This document shows, in pieces, positions 33,290-44,192 of a stretch of 64,000 nt of DNA. Position numbers and translations under genes: made by a program. This DNA is from Hyaloperonospora brassicae (lineage: Eukaryota; Oomycota; Peronosporomycetes; Peronosporales; Peronosporaceae). Within the stretch, counting starts at the first letter, position 1, and each line of letters begins with the position of its first letter. The notes below the pieces were generated by a model, which made no database searches, was not told the origin of the DNA, and saw only the letters and a program-made list of their open reading frames with translations. The stretch is from NCBI GenBank assembly GCA_947650285.1, contig CANTFL010000332.1, forward strand, positions 310,001 through 374,000, given 5' to 3'.

Positions 33290-34129
33290 CCATAAGAATG
33301 CCACCACCAACGGTGGAGGAAGGTGAAAGTCTTTTAGTGGTCAGTTTCGATGATTTGGCCCGAACCAAACGAAAAGATGGGGCGTAGAGCGCAATAGTGT
33401 GGAAAATCGTAGAATGGAAATCGTAAATTTCGCAGCCGAATGCGCAACAGATATGACAGTAAACGAAGCCGAATATCGCGGCCTGCTACTAGGTTCGATC
33501 TCCTGGTCGATCAGGCGCTGAGGAGCATTATCATTTGTGGCGATTCTAATTTAGTGATTTGGCAGATGCGGGGAGAAATTGACTGCAAGGCGCCCAAATT
33601 AGAGTTGCTACGTCACAAAGCTATGGAGAAACTTAAATCGTGGACGATCCACGAATTTTAACACATGAAGAGGGACTGGAATCAGAGTGCTGATCGACTG
33701 GCAAGCAACGCTTTACACAAAAAGAAAGGCACGATGACTTCATCTGATCAGGATCGTCAGAATTTACATACATTGAATCGGTTGGACGAAGTATTGACAC
33801 CCACAAGTGTCGATCGGGTCGTAAAAATATATGCCGTTACTAGATCATCCGTAGGAAGACTGAGAATACCTGAAGTGATGCAAGAGGAAGTCGTTCAGAG
33901 GTTCATAATCGAGAGAATGAAGCAAGCGCAGGAAGACGAAAGTTAAATCGCCAACCTGATGGAATTTCTGATCGGAGACATAACAAAGTTGAGTATTGAA
34001 GAAGCAAAGTTATGTGCTCGGATCGCATTCATTTAAAACGTTGACGAAAGCGGACTGTTGCTTTTCTTCCCGCGATCGACGGAAGATCCAGATAGCCGCG
34101 TGGAATTGATTCGTTTAGTGGTACCGATA
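33290..34129 (+). pseudogene. E3 pol: second, archaeal-like RNase H and linker
   Basis: It starts LLVVSFDDLAR, where E4 has VASFDGSA. It continues through frameshifts to VNEAEYRGLLLG, IIICGDSNLVIWQMRGEIDC, LLRHKAMEKLKSWTIHEF and MKRDWNQSADRLASNAL. This is the type I RNase H fold with D-E-D-D positions. Extra RNase H domains of this kind are known in plant Tat-type and some oomycete Ty3/gypsy elements. The linker then runs to the E4 insertion. Confidence 0.8.
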
Positions 34130-34826
34130 CTACTGTGGTAAAGTCACTAATTAAATGATGGGACGTGGATCGGTGGCCACCCAGTAAAGGTCTCTCTTAC
34201 TGGTGAAAAATGAGGCCATGGGACCTGGCGATCCAATAAGGAGGTGGAAAACCATCTCAACGGGGATCGACGATCTGGTCCAACTGTTACCAGACTGAGG
34301 ATATGGATCGGCCTGAGACGGAGCGATCCGGGACAAGACGACAAATAGAAGATTTCCATGGAGTGATCTGGTACAAGAATCTGGAACCAGGTGATGTGAC
34401 ATGACTCTGTGACGAAGGTGTAACATCCTGCAGATCGGTGACACTCTTTACCGGTCTCCCAGAGGGAGTACTGATTTAGGTTAATTATGGCCCGATCTGG
34501 AATTGTGGATGTTTGTGGGAGTCCGTGTGACCGTTGTGAGAACTATGGATGGTCCTATTGAGCAGATAAACCCTTGAAGATGGTATCGGAGTACGCTCAA
34601 TGGACGGAAGAACACATATGACCGGATCGCACGGTGTCGATCTTCAACAATCTCGAGTCGGACATCAGATCGGTCATGTTCCCTGTTGACTATGGATATA
34701 TCGGTGATGGAGCTATTGAATCGTGATAAACATGCTTGATGTAGGTCCATGAGTGATGTCCCAAAATTTCAGACCGAAAGAGCCAGTGGAAGCCGGTCGA
34801 ATTGACGTCGCAAAATAGATTTAGAT

Positions 34827-34840
34827 ACATTCTGCATTTT
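34827..34840 (+). promoter_or_regulatory. E4 LTR core promoter candidate
   Basis: ACATTCTGCATTTT matches the oomycete initiator plus flanking region (YCAYTYY-N-CAWTTT) except for the first base. It lies 250 bp before the AATAAA at 35081, which fits U3/R and R/U5 positions. The copy in the 3' LTR is at 47594-47607. Confidence 0.5.
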
Positions 34841-35080
34841 GGATACTATTTTGGACTTTTCGGTACCAAAAGTGGGTATTTGGTACCGTATTTGGAATTT
34901 GGTCCCTTTTTGGTGTCTAGGAACGATATCGGGAGTATTGGCGCTATCTTTGGAGTACAGGTCACGAAATTTCGACACGTGTTCAAGGGAGCGGTCAAGC
35001 TTAAAGGTGGTATCGGTTTGGAGAGTGACCTACAGTTTGGAATAGGCGTAAGCATAGGTTCGCTATTATTTTGGTTGATT

Positions 35081-35086
35081 AATAAA
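35081..35086 (+). terminator. E4 LTR polyadenylation signal candidate
   Basis: AATAAA, followed by a T/C-rich stretch (CTCTACTTCTTCTG). The 3' LTR copy, which would act on the element RNA, is at 47848-47853. Confidence 0.5.
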
Positions 35087-35927
35087 CAGACTTGAACTCT
35101 ACTTCTTCTGCTCACGACACACGTTCTCCTTCCCTCTTCTCCGGGCAAGATTGATTTGACTTCCCCGGCGAGTCAAGACACGCGTGTTGTAGGAACACAG
35201 AAGACCGATATTGGATTGTTGGCCAAGATCGAGAAGAGCGATCTCGGGATATCTGGCCCGGATCGATCAAGTACTCACACTCAACTCAACTGCTAGGGTA
35301 GCAGCAAATAACAACGCAAGGAAAAGGATTTTGGACACAAGATCGCGAGACGGCTCAAGTGGTCAGAAGATCTGAACAAGGCGTTCAAGACAAGACCGAG
35401 CAAGATCGAAGCGATCTACTGGGCAGATCGGCGTGTTTCATTTTGGCGAAACCAAGGACCGGTCTGCCCAAATTGCGCGCTTCCAGCAAGATCGGCTGAT
35501 CCCAAGAACAGATCGGACCGATCCCAAGGCAAGATCGACGCAAGACTACTATTTGCTGAGTAAATATTTCCGCACAGCAAAGACCCCGATCCCAAAGATA
35601 AATTGAGATCGGTGCGATTCAATATCGAGATCGCGACATCTTCAACTAGATATCGCCGCGACTCAAGATCAAGATCGCAGAACCCCCGTTCGTGGTGTGA
35701 AGATTTCCGCACCGGAAGCGAACTCTCAACCCGACCTCTCAGCGAGATCGACGTCTCCCATGGCCATTACGAAGAGCTCAAGCCAGCCCGACCGACGGGT
35801 ACACAAGGTAAGCACAAGATTATACAGCAAGGCAAGGATCGGAGTACCCCCTCCGTGAGTCGGCAAGTCTGGGCAAGTGGAAGATTGACACTCACTAAAG
35901 TAATTTGTGAGATCGACTTCACCACAA

Positions 35928-35945
35928 TGGCGCGCGTCCCGGATC
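35928..35945 (+). other. E4 primer-binding site
   Basis: TGGCGCGCGTCCCGGATC starts one base after the LTR. It begins with TGG as required for a tRNA CCA end. It differs from the E1/E2 site, so a different tRNA is used. Confidence 0.6.
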
Positions 35946-36018
35946 TTCTGAGGCCTCTGGATTTCACCGTGAGTCCACTGGCGAAGATGTCAATATCAAG
36001 CAAGAATAAGGGATTGAG

Positions 36019-38395
36019 TTGTCAGCGACAGAGGGATCGACGCAGACACGCAGAAGCACAAGATCTTCATATCATCAGAGGTTTTGGAGGGGCTTTGATG
36101 ACATGAAAATGAGAGAGAAAGATCGAGAGATCGATCTGGAAGATAAACCTCAATTCCTTCCTAGGGTCTTTTTGGGGGCCACTGCAGATCCGTCTGCAAT
36201 GAGCGATCTGCTAAATAAAAATCCAGAAGCAAAAGCCAAACCCTACTTTCTCGTCGAGGAATTTCCCGACCTCAAGCCGAGGAACACTCTCACGAGATCG
36301 ACCATATCGGAACGATCCACGACGAGATCGATCGGATCGGACGTCAAAGATCGCCAGATCGGCCGAATCGTGCAATCGAAGATCGGAGTCAAAGAGGAAT
36401 ACGATGAAATACCAGATAAGATCGCGATGCCAAATACGGAATACAACCCAATGAAGATCGCGTCCAGGGAGAAAGAGGCGACGGGTGAGACGCGAAGGTG
36501 TGTGAAATAGCAGTACTATTATGGCCATTTGAAGAATCTGCTCAAGACGGATCCAGTGTTCAAGAAATTAAGTCCCAAGTTGATTGATTCTCTGGATAGG
36601 CCGATCTCGGTCCCAACTCTTAAGAACAACAAAGTAAACGAGATCGATTTGATTTTGGAGATGTTGGACGACATGGGTGTCTCTCCTAACTCTTTTGATG
36701 GAGATCAACTGCTGAGTTGCAGCTTCAAACAGTTGAAGAACGCGGCGAATGAGTTTGTGGAGATTATGATAATGCTGGTGGGGAAAGCCAATACTCCTGA
36801 AGACAATACCGAGACACCCTCAGACTCGCTCCAGGAACACCCCGCGGGATCGCCCCGCTAAGCCTCGGATGACTCCAAGAGCTAGTCAGATGGATCCATC
36901 AGCATTCGTCGGATGTCTCTGGGACCATCTGGTGGAAGGTTTTAAAGGACAAGATCGTCCAAGCCAAGACCGACGCCTTTTAAGGATAAACCTCTAGCGA
37001 CATGCCAATGAGATCGGCCGGTACCCGTACTGGGCTGTATGATCAAGAAGAGGGCGATCTAAGCCGGCACTTCAATGCAGCCATGAAGATGTACGAGGCG
37101 GATCAACGTACAGCTCAGCGAATAAATCGACAGCCAAACCGCCACCCAGATCGCCCTTCCTTTCTCCAACCCTCGCGCGAAAGCTAATGCATGCCGGATG
37201 TGGACATGGAATCGGTGGAGTCGGACACTTACTAACAGATCCATCATGGGGCGGAATACGACCCGGATGATTTATGGATGCCCGGACCACGGCGCACTCA
37301 CGTAGCCACGACCGGTGCGACTACCGGAGGGGGAAGCATCACGCAGAGGATCAAAATCTCAGCGATTTATGAGCTGAAAGAATTCCCATGGAAGGATCGG
37401 GAAGAAGACAAAGCAAGAACCTGGATAGGCAAAGTGAAGTCAGCGTTCATCCGGGACCAAGCACTGGACGAAAAGAGATGTCTGGTTTTCGGTGATCTAA
37501 TGGTGGGACCAGCCCGCTACTGGTACCGACAGCTGAGTAGATCGACGAGATTCAATTGGAAATAATTGATGAACAGTTTTCTTGTGGAATGTGCGGGACA
37601 CGGGATGTCCGCGAGCCGGCAGTATTACCACGCAAAGAAACGATCGGAAAAAGATCCTTTTCAGTACCTGTATCGGCTTAATGTGATGGAAATGCAGGCG
37701 AAGATACCGGTGATGACTGTATTGCCAGCTGCGCGCAAAAAACATGTCAACCATTTCATTGACACCTTGGGTGACCCCGATCTGTCCAATCAATTGCTAC
37801 TGCTGAATTTAGAAGACGCAGATGCCATGCAAAAAACACTGGAAGGATATCAACAAGGGAGATCGCGTCAATAAAAGTGATGATGGGATCGTCCAAGTTC
37901 AGGCAGAAGGGAAATCCGGGTCCAGCGCTGTCTAAGCCTGCACGAGCGGTGAGGATGACCCGTAATACAGACGTCAGCAGCGAGTCAGGATCGGACAAAT
38001 ACGAATTGGATTCGAGAGATCGATTGAGATCGAATCATGTGGCTACTACTACGGATCGGCGTTCATTCCCCAGTGACGGGACAGCAAACGCGAGATCGGT
38101 CGACCCGAACACTCGTCGAGATTATCAAGATCGCAATATGCCATTGAAGCCGTGCACTCATTGCGTATTGACGAAGCATGGAGATCTCGGTCGCTGGAAG
38201 CGGCTTACTTGTCAGATATGTGGGCGTAAAGGACACTCCTTTGACAATTGTTTTTTCGTGTGTCGTGCCTGCGGTGAGATGCATGACCCGTGGAAGTGTC
38301 CCATGGAGGAGTTCTACAACATGACCTGCCAGTGTTACGTCTCAAACAAGCATGCGGGGATGCTGCCAGAGAAGGCCGAGAAGATGTTAAACTAG
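36019..38395 (+). pseudogene. E4 gag, with stops
   Basis: A long N-terminal segment (36019-36861) stays in one frame with a single TAG at 36508-36510. It is charged, with no known domain. The capsid-like part follows (EEDKARTWIGKVKSAFIRDQ at about 37400; GPARYWYRQLSRSTRFNWK at 37507-37563) and ends at a TAA TTG ATG junction. Then comes YYHAKKRSEKDPFQYLYRLN (37620-37680). The C-terminal part has two zinc knuckles, CQICGRKGHSFDNC and CRACGEMHDPWKC (about 38210-38300), which bind element RNA. The frame is broken at several points (for example 37185, 37563, 37872). Confidence 0.8.
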
Positions 38396-38639
38396 GACGC
38401 TCTCCAGGATTGAATCTGGTACGAGCCGAGCGTTCTGGGATTTGCATAATGCATAAGTGAAAAAAAGAATCCATATCGCGAGCGTAGGTAGTAAACAGAT
38501 ATGAAAACATTTATATATCGTTCGAAGTCAAAACGTGTCGCTTCCGTGTACCATCTAAAGAGGATCGATGAATACTCGCGATCTAAACCAATTATGGAGA
38601 TCGGGCTCGCTTACGGTAAATCTCGCGGATACTAGAAAC

Positions 38640-40246
38640 ATTACTCGCCAGGAAAGTGGTTCAAACAGGCGAAAGTTGTTGTCAAGATCAACAACGTAAA
38701 AGCCACTCTGCTATTTGATTCTGGTGCTGAAGTGTCGATCATTGACACCACCGATTTTCGTAAGGTCGGTTGTCAGATTGACGAAAGTCAACGACAAGAA
38801 TGTATCGGGATCGGAGAAACTCCGTACATGATGATAGGACGTACCAAGATCAAACTAACCCTCGCGGGATTGCTGGTATATTATTTCAATGTATGGGTAG
38901 GCGATCAAGCGGGACAAGATGCGATTTTGGGAATGGGATTAATAATACCCGCCGGAGTACGACTCGACCTATCCGACGGAGCGCTATGTCTTCCCGAGGA
39001 AGTCCGTATTCACCTCGCAGGACGTCGTCCCGCGTACGGATAGAAGGTACAGCATGTAACGGCAAATGACCAACACGTGGTGATCCCGGTCGGGGAGTCA
39101 AGAGAAGTGGAGATTGGGATCGGTGGGGCCAAGATGAAGTTGCGGATCGCCAGAGGACCTGACTGGGTACCCACGGTGATCTCGTGGTTTGGTAGGAGGA
39201 AGTATCTGCAGATGACCAATATTGGCGATCACGAGATCATTCTACCTACTCATACTGTACTGGGCGTGTGGGTGGAAGGAGACATTATACCGAGGAGTCA
39301 AGGCTTCGTGACGGTCGGATCGGGGAAGTACAAAGAGTGGCAGACGCTGGCGTATGAGGCTACGACTAATCGAGTGAATGAACTCCTAAAAGAACAGATC
39401 GGACCATTGGTAGATCGCCCTACGTACGCCACGCCCAGATGCATCATGAAAAGTCCGTCCGATGTGTTTAAGGATCCACCTCCAATAGTCTCCATTGTAA
39501 CGCAGCAAGTCGGCAAAGACAAATTGCAAAAGGCGGATACTGCGGCTGCAAAGGAAGGAACGGTCAACGGAGCAAGATCGAATACACCCGATGGAACAAA
39601 TCTACCGTCGATGGATAACGATCCTGGGATCGAAACCGAGATCGCGATGAAAAGTAATCACGGGACCGAACAAGGAGAAAAGGATAACCGACTGTTTTCG
39701 TTGGACGTAATTCTTGTAGATAACAGATCAGGATCGGATCGGTCCGAAGAGACGCAAAGATCTGAAGAGGACGAGTCGTTCAAGATCGACGAAGCTGACT
39801 CCGCAGAAGCACCAGTCTACTATCACGACAGTGGATATTTGTTTGCCGAAGACATCGAGCAACATCTGGCGGTGTTACCAGAGATGCCTACTGCTATGAA
39901 GGAAGTTACAATTGACGACATTCGGATCGGCGATCCCAATGTGCCTCTCACCGCAGATCAACAAAGACTCAGATCGCTGATATGTAAGAGCCGTCACCTT
40001 CTTATGGGGAAGGGAAACTCTCTACCACCAGCGGCACGAGGAGCGATTTGTGATATCGATGTCGGGGGATCCGCACCAATTGCGCAAAGAGTCCGCCCGG
40101 TCGCACCCAAATATCGGGAGAAGCTGTCAGAACTCATTAAAGGACTGTTGGCGGCCAAGATCGTTCTGCCATCCACGTCACCTTGGGCGTCACCGATATT
40201 GGTGATCATACAAGAAGAACGGAGTGGATATTCGTCTCTGTATTGA
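38640..40246 (+). pseudogene. E4 pol: protease, linker and RT N-terminus
   Basis: The protease loop LLFDSGAEVSIIDT (about 38710) is intact, followed by DAILGMGLIIPAGVRLDL. After a stop near 39041 a 389-codon frame (39077-40246) runs through an acidic linker into RT (ARGAICDIDVGGSAPIAQRV at about 40030; KIVLPSTSPWASPILVII at about 40160). It ends in a frameshift at the RT fingers. Confidence 0.85.
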
Positions 40247-41520
40247 TTATCGAAAAGTGAACCATCTGACGCACCTGATGGTTTATCCCATGCCGTTGAA
40301 CAGCGATCTGCTGGAAGACCTAGATAAAGCTCTGTGGTACTGTTCGATAGACATCGCTAGTGGATTTGGGTCGTGGAAATGACAGAAGGAGCAAAACTGA
40401 TCTCAGCGTTTGTCACGCCGTTTGGCCTGTTCGTGTGGCTACGAATGCCTTTTGGGCTTTAAAACGCGCCCCAGATCTACCTGCTTCTGGTTGACAATGC
40501 GCTGTATGAAATTCTCAAGATCGGCCAGAGATCAACCTCGGATGGTCCGATAGACGTGTTCAAGGACGGCGAACCTCAGACAGATCGACTACCCTCCATA
40601 CTGCGACGCCGATCTTACCTTGACGACATCCTCATACCATCCACGTCATGGGGATCTCTGTACGCAAAAGTAGAGCGATTGCTGGAAACATGTGATAAGT
40701 GGAATCTGTCTATCAGTCTCACAAATAGTTTTTAACGGTGCCGTAAGGTCGATTATTTTGGACATCGAGTGTCGATGGATGGCCTGGAGGCTCAGCCCAA
40801 GAACTTGGAGTCGTTGGTTAACATCCCGTCCCGTAGCACGCTGCGAGCTATGCAATCTTTTCTCGGGAGCCTGACCTACTACCGCCGCTTCATTGAGGAT
40901 TTTGCGGTGTACGTCGCGGTGTTGTATGATTTAAGAGAATCGGGTTTTTTCGAGATCGGCCGATCTCGGCTCGCAGCAAGAGACGAACGGTCGAACGAGG
41001 GTCGATGGGCAGAAATTAAGGCTGCTTTCACTATGCTAAAAGCTAATGCGGCTAATGCTCTTATGCTCAAACATTTCGACCCAGATCGCCCTCCCGTGAT
41101 CGTAGTCTACGCTAGCAAGTGGGATGTTTCAGCGGCCCTGATACAGGAGTACGATGGCGAGTTCCATTCGGTGACATTTACTAGCCGCACTTTCATGCCC
41201 AATGAGCTTAAACACGGAACGGTAAAAAGGAAGTGCAGGCATTACTTCTTCTTTTGGATGTATGCTAAAATACGCTTGCCTCGCTGGAGATCACTGTGCT
41301 GACCCGACATTCTACGTTAGCGTAGTTAACGCAATCTCAAGGGCTCAACGTGAGATTTTAGGACGGTGGGCTGATTTGCTGTCGAACAGGACTATGGAGG
41401 TGAAGAGGTGCGAAAAAGGAGAAGAAGAGATTTTGGACATGCTAGCAGCAAGTATCAACTCGAGAGAAGAGGTGGAAGAGATACTGATTGCGGATTCCCC
41501 CCGAAAGGACTGCTGACTCA
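40230..41520 (+). pseudogene. E4 pol: RT palm-thumb and first RNase H
   Basis: RT continues in shifted frames: VCIDYRKVNHLTHLMVYPMP (about 40240), a palm motif Tyr-Leu-Asp-Asp at 40616-40627 (intact), then VDYFGHRVSMDGLEAQPKN and FLGSLTYYRRFIEDFAVYVA. RNase H has VIVVYASKWDVSAALIQEYD and VTFTSRTFMPNELKHGTV, then a frameshift near 41230 (EKEVQALLL-like sequence in another frame). Confidence 0.83.
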
Positions 41521-41559
41521 AAATATCGACGCCTCCTCCAAATGTGGAAGCAGATGAGG

Positions 41560-42145
41560 AGTTGCTGGTGGCCAGTTTCGATGGATCGGCGAGCATAAAA
41601 AAGAAAGGAGGGTCGCACAGTGCTGTGATATGGAGCTTACCCGAGTAGAAGATCTTGGCGGCAGAATCCATATACGCTCTCGACGTTACCGTGAATGAAG
41701 CTGAGTATGGTGGCTTGCTACTATGCTTCGATTTACTGGCCGATCTGGACAGGGGGAGAGTAATTCTGTGCGGAGACTTCAACTTGGTGATTCGACAGAT
41801 GCGTGGTGAGATCGACTGCAAGGCACCGAGCCTTCAACTTCTCAGGCATAAAGTGTTAGAGAAATTGCGATCTTGGCCTAGTCACGAGTTTGTGCATATG
41901 AAGCGAGAATGAAACCAAAGTGCAGATCGACTAGCCAGCACAGCACTGCAGAACGAAACAGGAAGAGCTGTTGTAGCCGAAGAAGATCGACAAGATCTGG
42001 TGATTCTGAACCGTCTCGATGAATTTTTGAAGCCCAAGCAAGATGGTCAGCTGGCTCGGATAACTGCAATCACGGGATCAGCCGGGAGGATACGTCATGA
42101 ACCTGAAGTGATACAGGAGGAGATAGTACAGAAAATTAGGATTTA
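41560..42145 (+). pseudogene. E4 pol: second, archaeal-like RNase H
   Basis: LLVASFDGSASIKKKGGSHS leads, then (after a stop at 41647) VNEAEYGGLLLC, RVILCGDFNLVIRQMRGEID, LLRHKVLEKLRSWPSHEF and MKRE (stop) NQSADRLAS. The DGS, AEY, GD and SAD positions correspond to the four catalytic acids of type I RNase H. It would cut the RNA strand of the hybrid. Matching sequence in E3 shows it is a fixed part of this family. Confidence 0.85.
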
Positions 42146-42169
42146 AAGAATTGTCCAAGCTCAAGATGA

Positions 42170-43767
42170 AAGCGTTGGATTGTCAATCTCAAGAAGTATG
42201 TAAGTGGTGATGTATTAAACTTGGACGCGGGAGAAGTAAAGATGTGCGCAAAACTGGCACCGGAGTACGAGATCGATGAGAACGATCTGCTAGTTTTCTG
42301 CCCTATGGCGAAAAGAGAGTCAGAAGATCGCGAGGGTATGATACGGTTGGTGATCACTGAGACTTTGCAACAGGATTTTTGGATCACTATCATTCGAGTC
42401 TGGAAGGAGGCCATCAGGGTATCGGCAGAACTGTTCAGAGGATCAGATCGCGATTCCATTGGAGAGGACTGTATCGGAGTGTGTAACGACATGTGGGCGA
42501 ATCTACCAAATGCGAAATCGGAAAAGGATGTCCGATGATTCATGGGAGAACTTCGGGCATCTTACAAGCAACTTTTCCATTCCAGATCATCGCAATGGAT
42601 CATATACCGTCGTAGCCTAAGTCCATCAAGGGGATTAAAGAGCTGCTCGTTTGGGTGGACCTCTTCTCGTAATATGTAATTGCAAAGGCTAGCTCATCAC
42701 GGACGGCACAAACAATAGCGGAGAATAACGAAGAATGTGTGTTCCGACGTTTCGGATCTAGCGAGGCTATCAGACACGATCGAGAACCGGAATTTTTGTC
42801 CAAGTTTTTTCGAGCCTTCAGTCGGATCGTAGGACAGAAACAGCGTGCTACTATGGCCTACAGGCCACAAGCAAATGGAACAGCCGAAAGAATGGTGCAA
42901 ACCTTGACGCATTCGCTCAAGATGTACGTGGCCGATGTTGATCAACGAGACTGGGAGGAGTATGCTGAGCGACTCACATTTGCAATTAACACTGCACAAG
43001 ATCAGATCCGGGGGTATACCCCATTCTATCTGATTCATGGTTGGGATCCGCGATCGACGCTGGAAGCTACGTTATCAGTGGGAAACACGAGAACAAGAGA
43101 TCGCGATCCGAAGCGGTTGAGATATAATATTTAAAGACAGTATCAGCGAGCTCGATCCGCAGTGAACGATCAACTACGAGCTGCGATCCAAGAGAGGGCA
43201 GATCGACATAATGAAGATGTGGAGCAACACGATATTGAAGTGGGAACGCAAGTTTGACTATACTTAGATCGGGTCAAGGAAGGATACGCGAAGAAAGTAA
43301 CACATATATGGCATGGTCCATTCCGATTTGCGGATATATGCGGAGGTGACGCGCTAAAGTTGGAGATCGCCGGAACCCCATATCGACTATTTCTGATTGT
43401 GCACATATCGAAACTAAAGAGAGTAAAGACGTCCCCTGAACGGCCAAAAGACCAGCTGACAATAGATGAAGCAGATCGCTTAGATTTTGATGAAGCTCTG
43501 CTACCAGAAGACAGTTGGGAAAGCGATCTTGAAGAGGGAGAATACGAAGTAAAAGAAATATTGGACGTGCGATCTGGTAGGAAAACCTGTTATGGGCGAG
43601 AACACCGATAATTTCTGGTGAAGTGGAAGGGATATCCCGATTAAAGTTGGGTGGATGAGGCCGATCTGAGTTGTGTAGCGATCTTGCAAGAGCTCGAGCG
43701 GGATCGGGTGAGAAGGAACCATTTCGAAGTGATGCAATCGCATGAAAGCCAGTCGGACGAGCTTTAA
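42170..43767 (+). pseudogene. E4 pol: integrase and chromodomain
   Basis: Zinc-finger region in a shifted frame (DFWHHYHSSLEGGHQGIG at about 42380), then the core (EAIRHDREPEFLSKFFRAFS at about 42770; YRPQANGTAERMVQTLTHSL at about 42860). The C-terminal part reads WHGPFRFADICGG (about 43310). The chromodomain reads YEVKEILDVRSGRKT, stop, FLVKWKGYPD, stop (43540-43650). It ends at TAA 43765-43767. Confidence 0.87.
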
Positions 43768-44192
43768 TGATTGGAACAAGGTGTGCTAGACGGTAGCACA
43801 GGCTGGTGGGTGGGGTTTCAAGATGTGCTAGGAGGTAGTATATGCTGGAAGAAGAAGGTGTGTGTGTGTGAGGATGGAGACATTCCATTGAATTACCTTA
43901 CCGAACGATTTGGACCGAGGCAGACTAGTGATTGTGGGAGTTAAAAAGGATTAATTACCAAAGAAAACGATTGAACGACATACACTATGGAGAAAGATGA
44001 TTGATCTCGAGAAACGATCTTGAGCTAAGCCGATGTAGCAGGCTTGAACTTGTTTTGGTGACATGGAATTTGCGATCCCGGATGGTCCCCAGGGGCGTTG
44101 AGGAACCGGTTGTGCCAAGGTTCCTCGTGATCGGCTATTTCCAAAGCCTCTAGTAGGTCGGCTGGGTCGGTATTACGTCTCAATCGGGGATT

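Larger units (their letters stand above)
34134..35926 (+). repeat. E4 5' LTR
   Basis: 1793 bp, running from TGTGGTAAAGTCACT to GACTTCACCACA. It contains a run of TTTGG-type motifs (about 34838-34915) and, from 35221 to 35760, 20 GATC sites in 540 bp. The ~97-codon frame at 34802-35095 is low in complexity and I do not call it a gene. Confidence 0.95.

Noticed and set aside
34802..35095. 97-codon frame in both E4 LTRs as a possible LTR-encoded protein
   Set aside because: It lies over TTTGG-type low-complexity DNA and covers the putative transcript start and poly(A) region. Its identity in both copies only reflects recent LTR duplication.
43274..43888. 204-codon minus-strand frame over E4 integrase-chromodomain
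   Set aside because: It lies opposite the integrase C-terminus and chromodomain and ends inside pol, so it is a shadow and not part of the antisense gene, which begins beyond pol.
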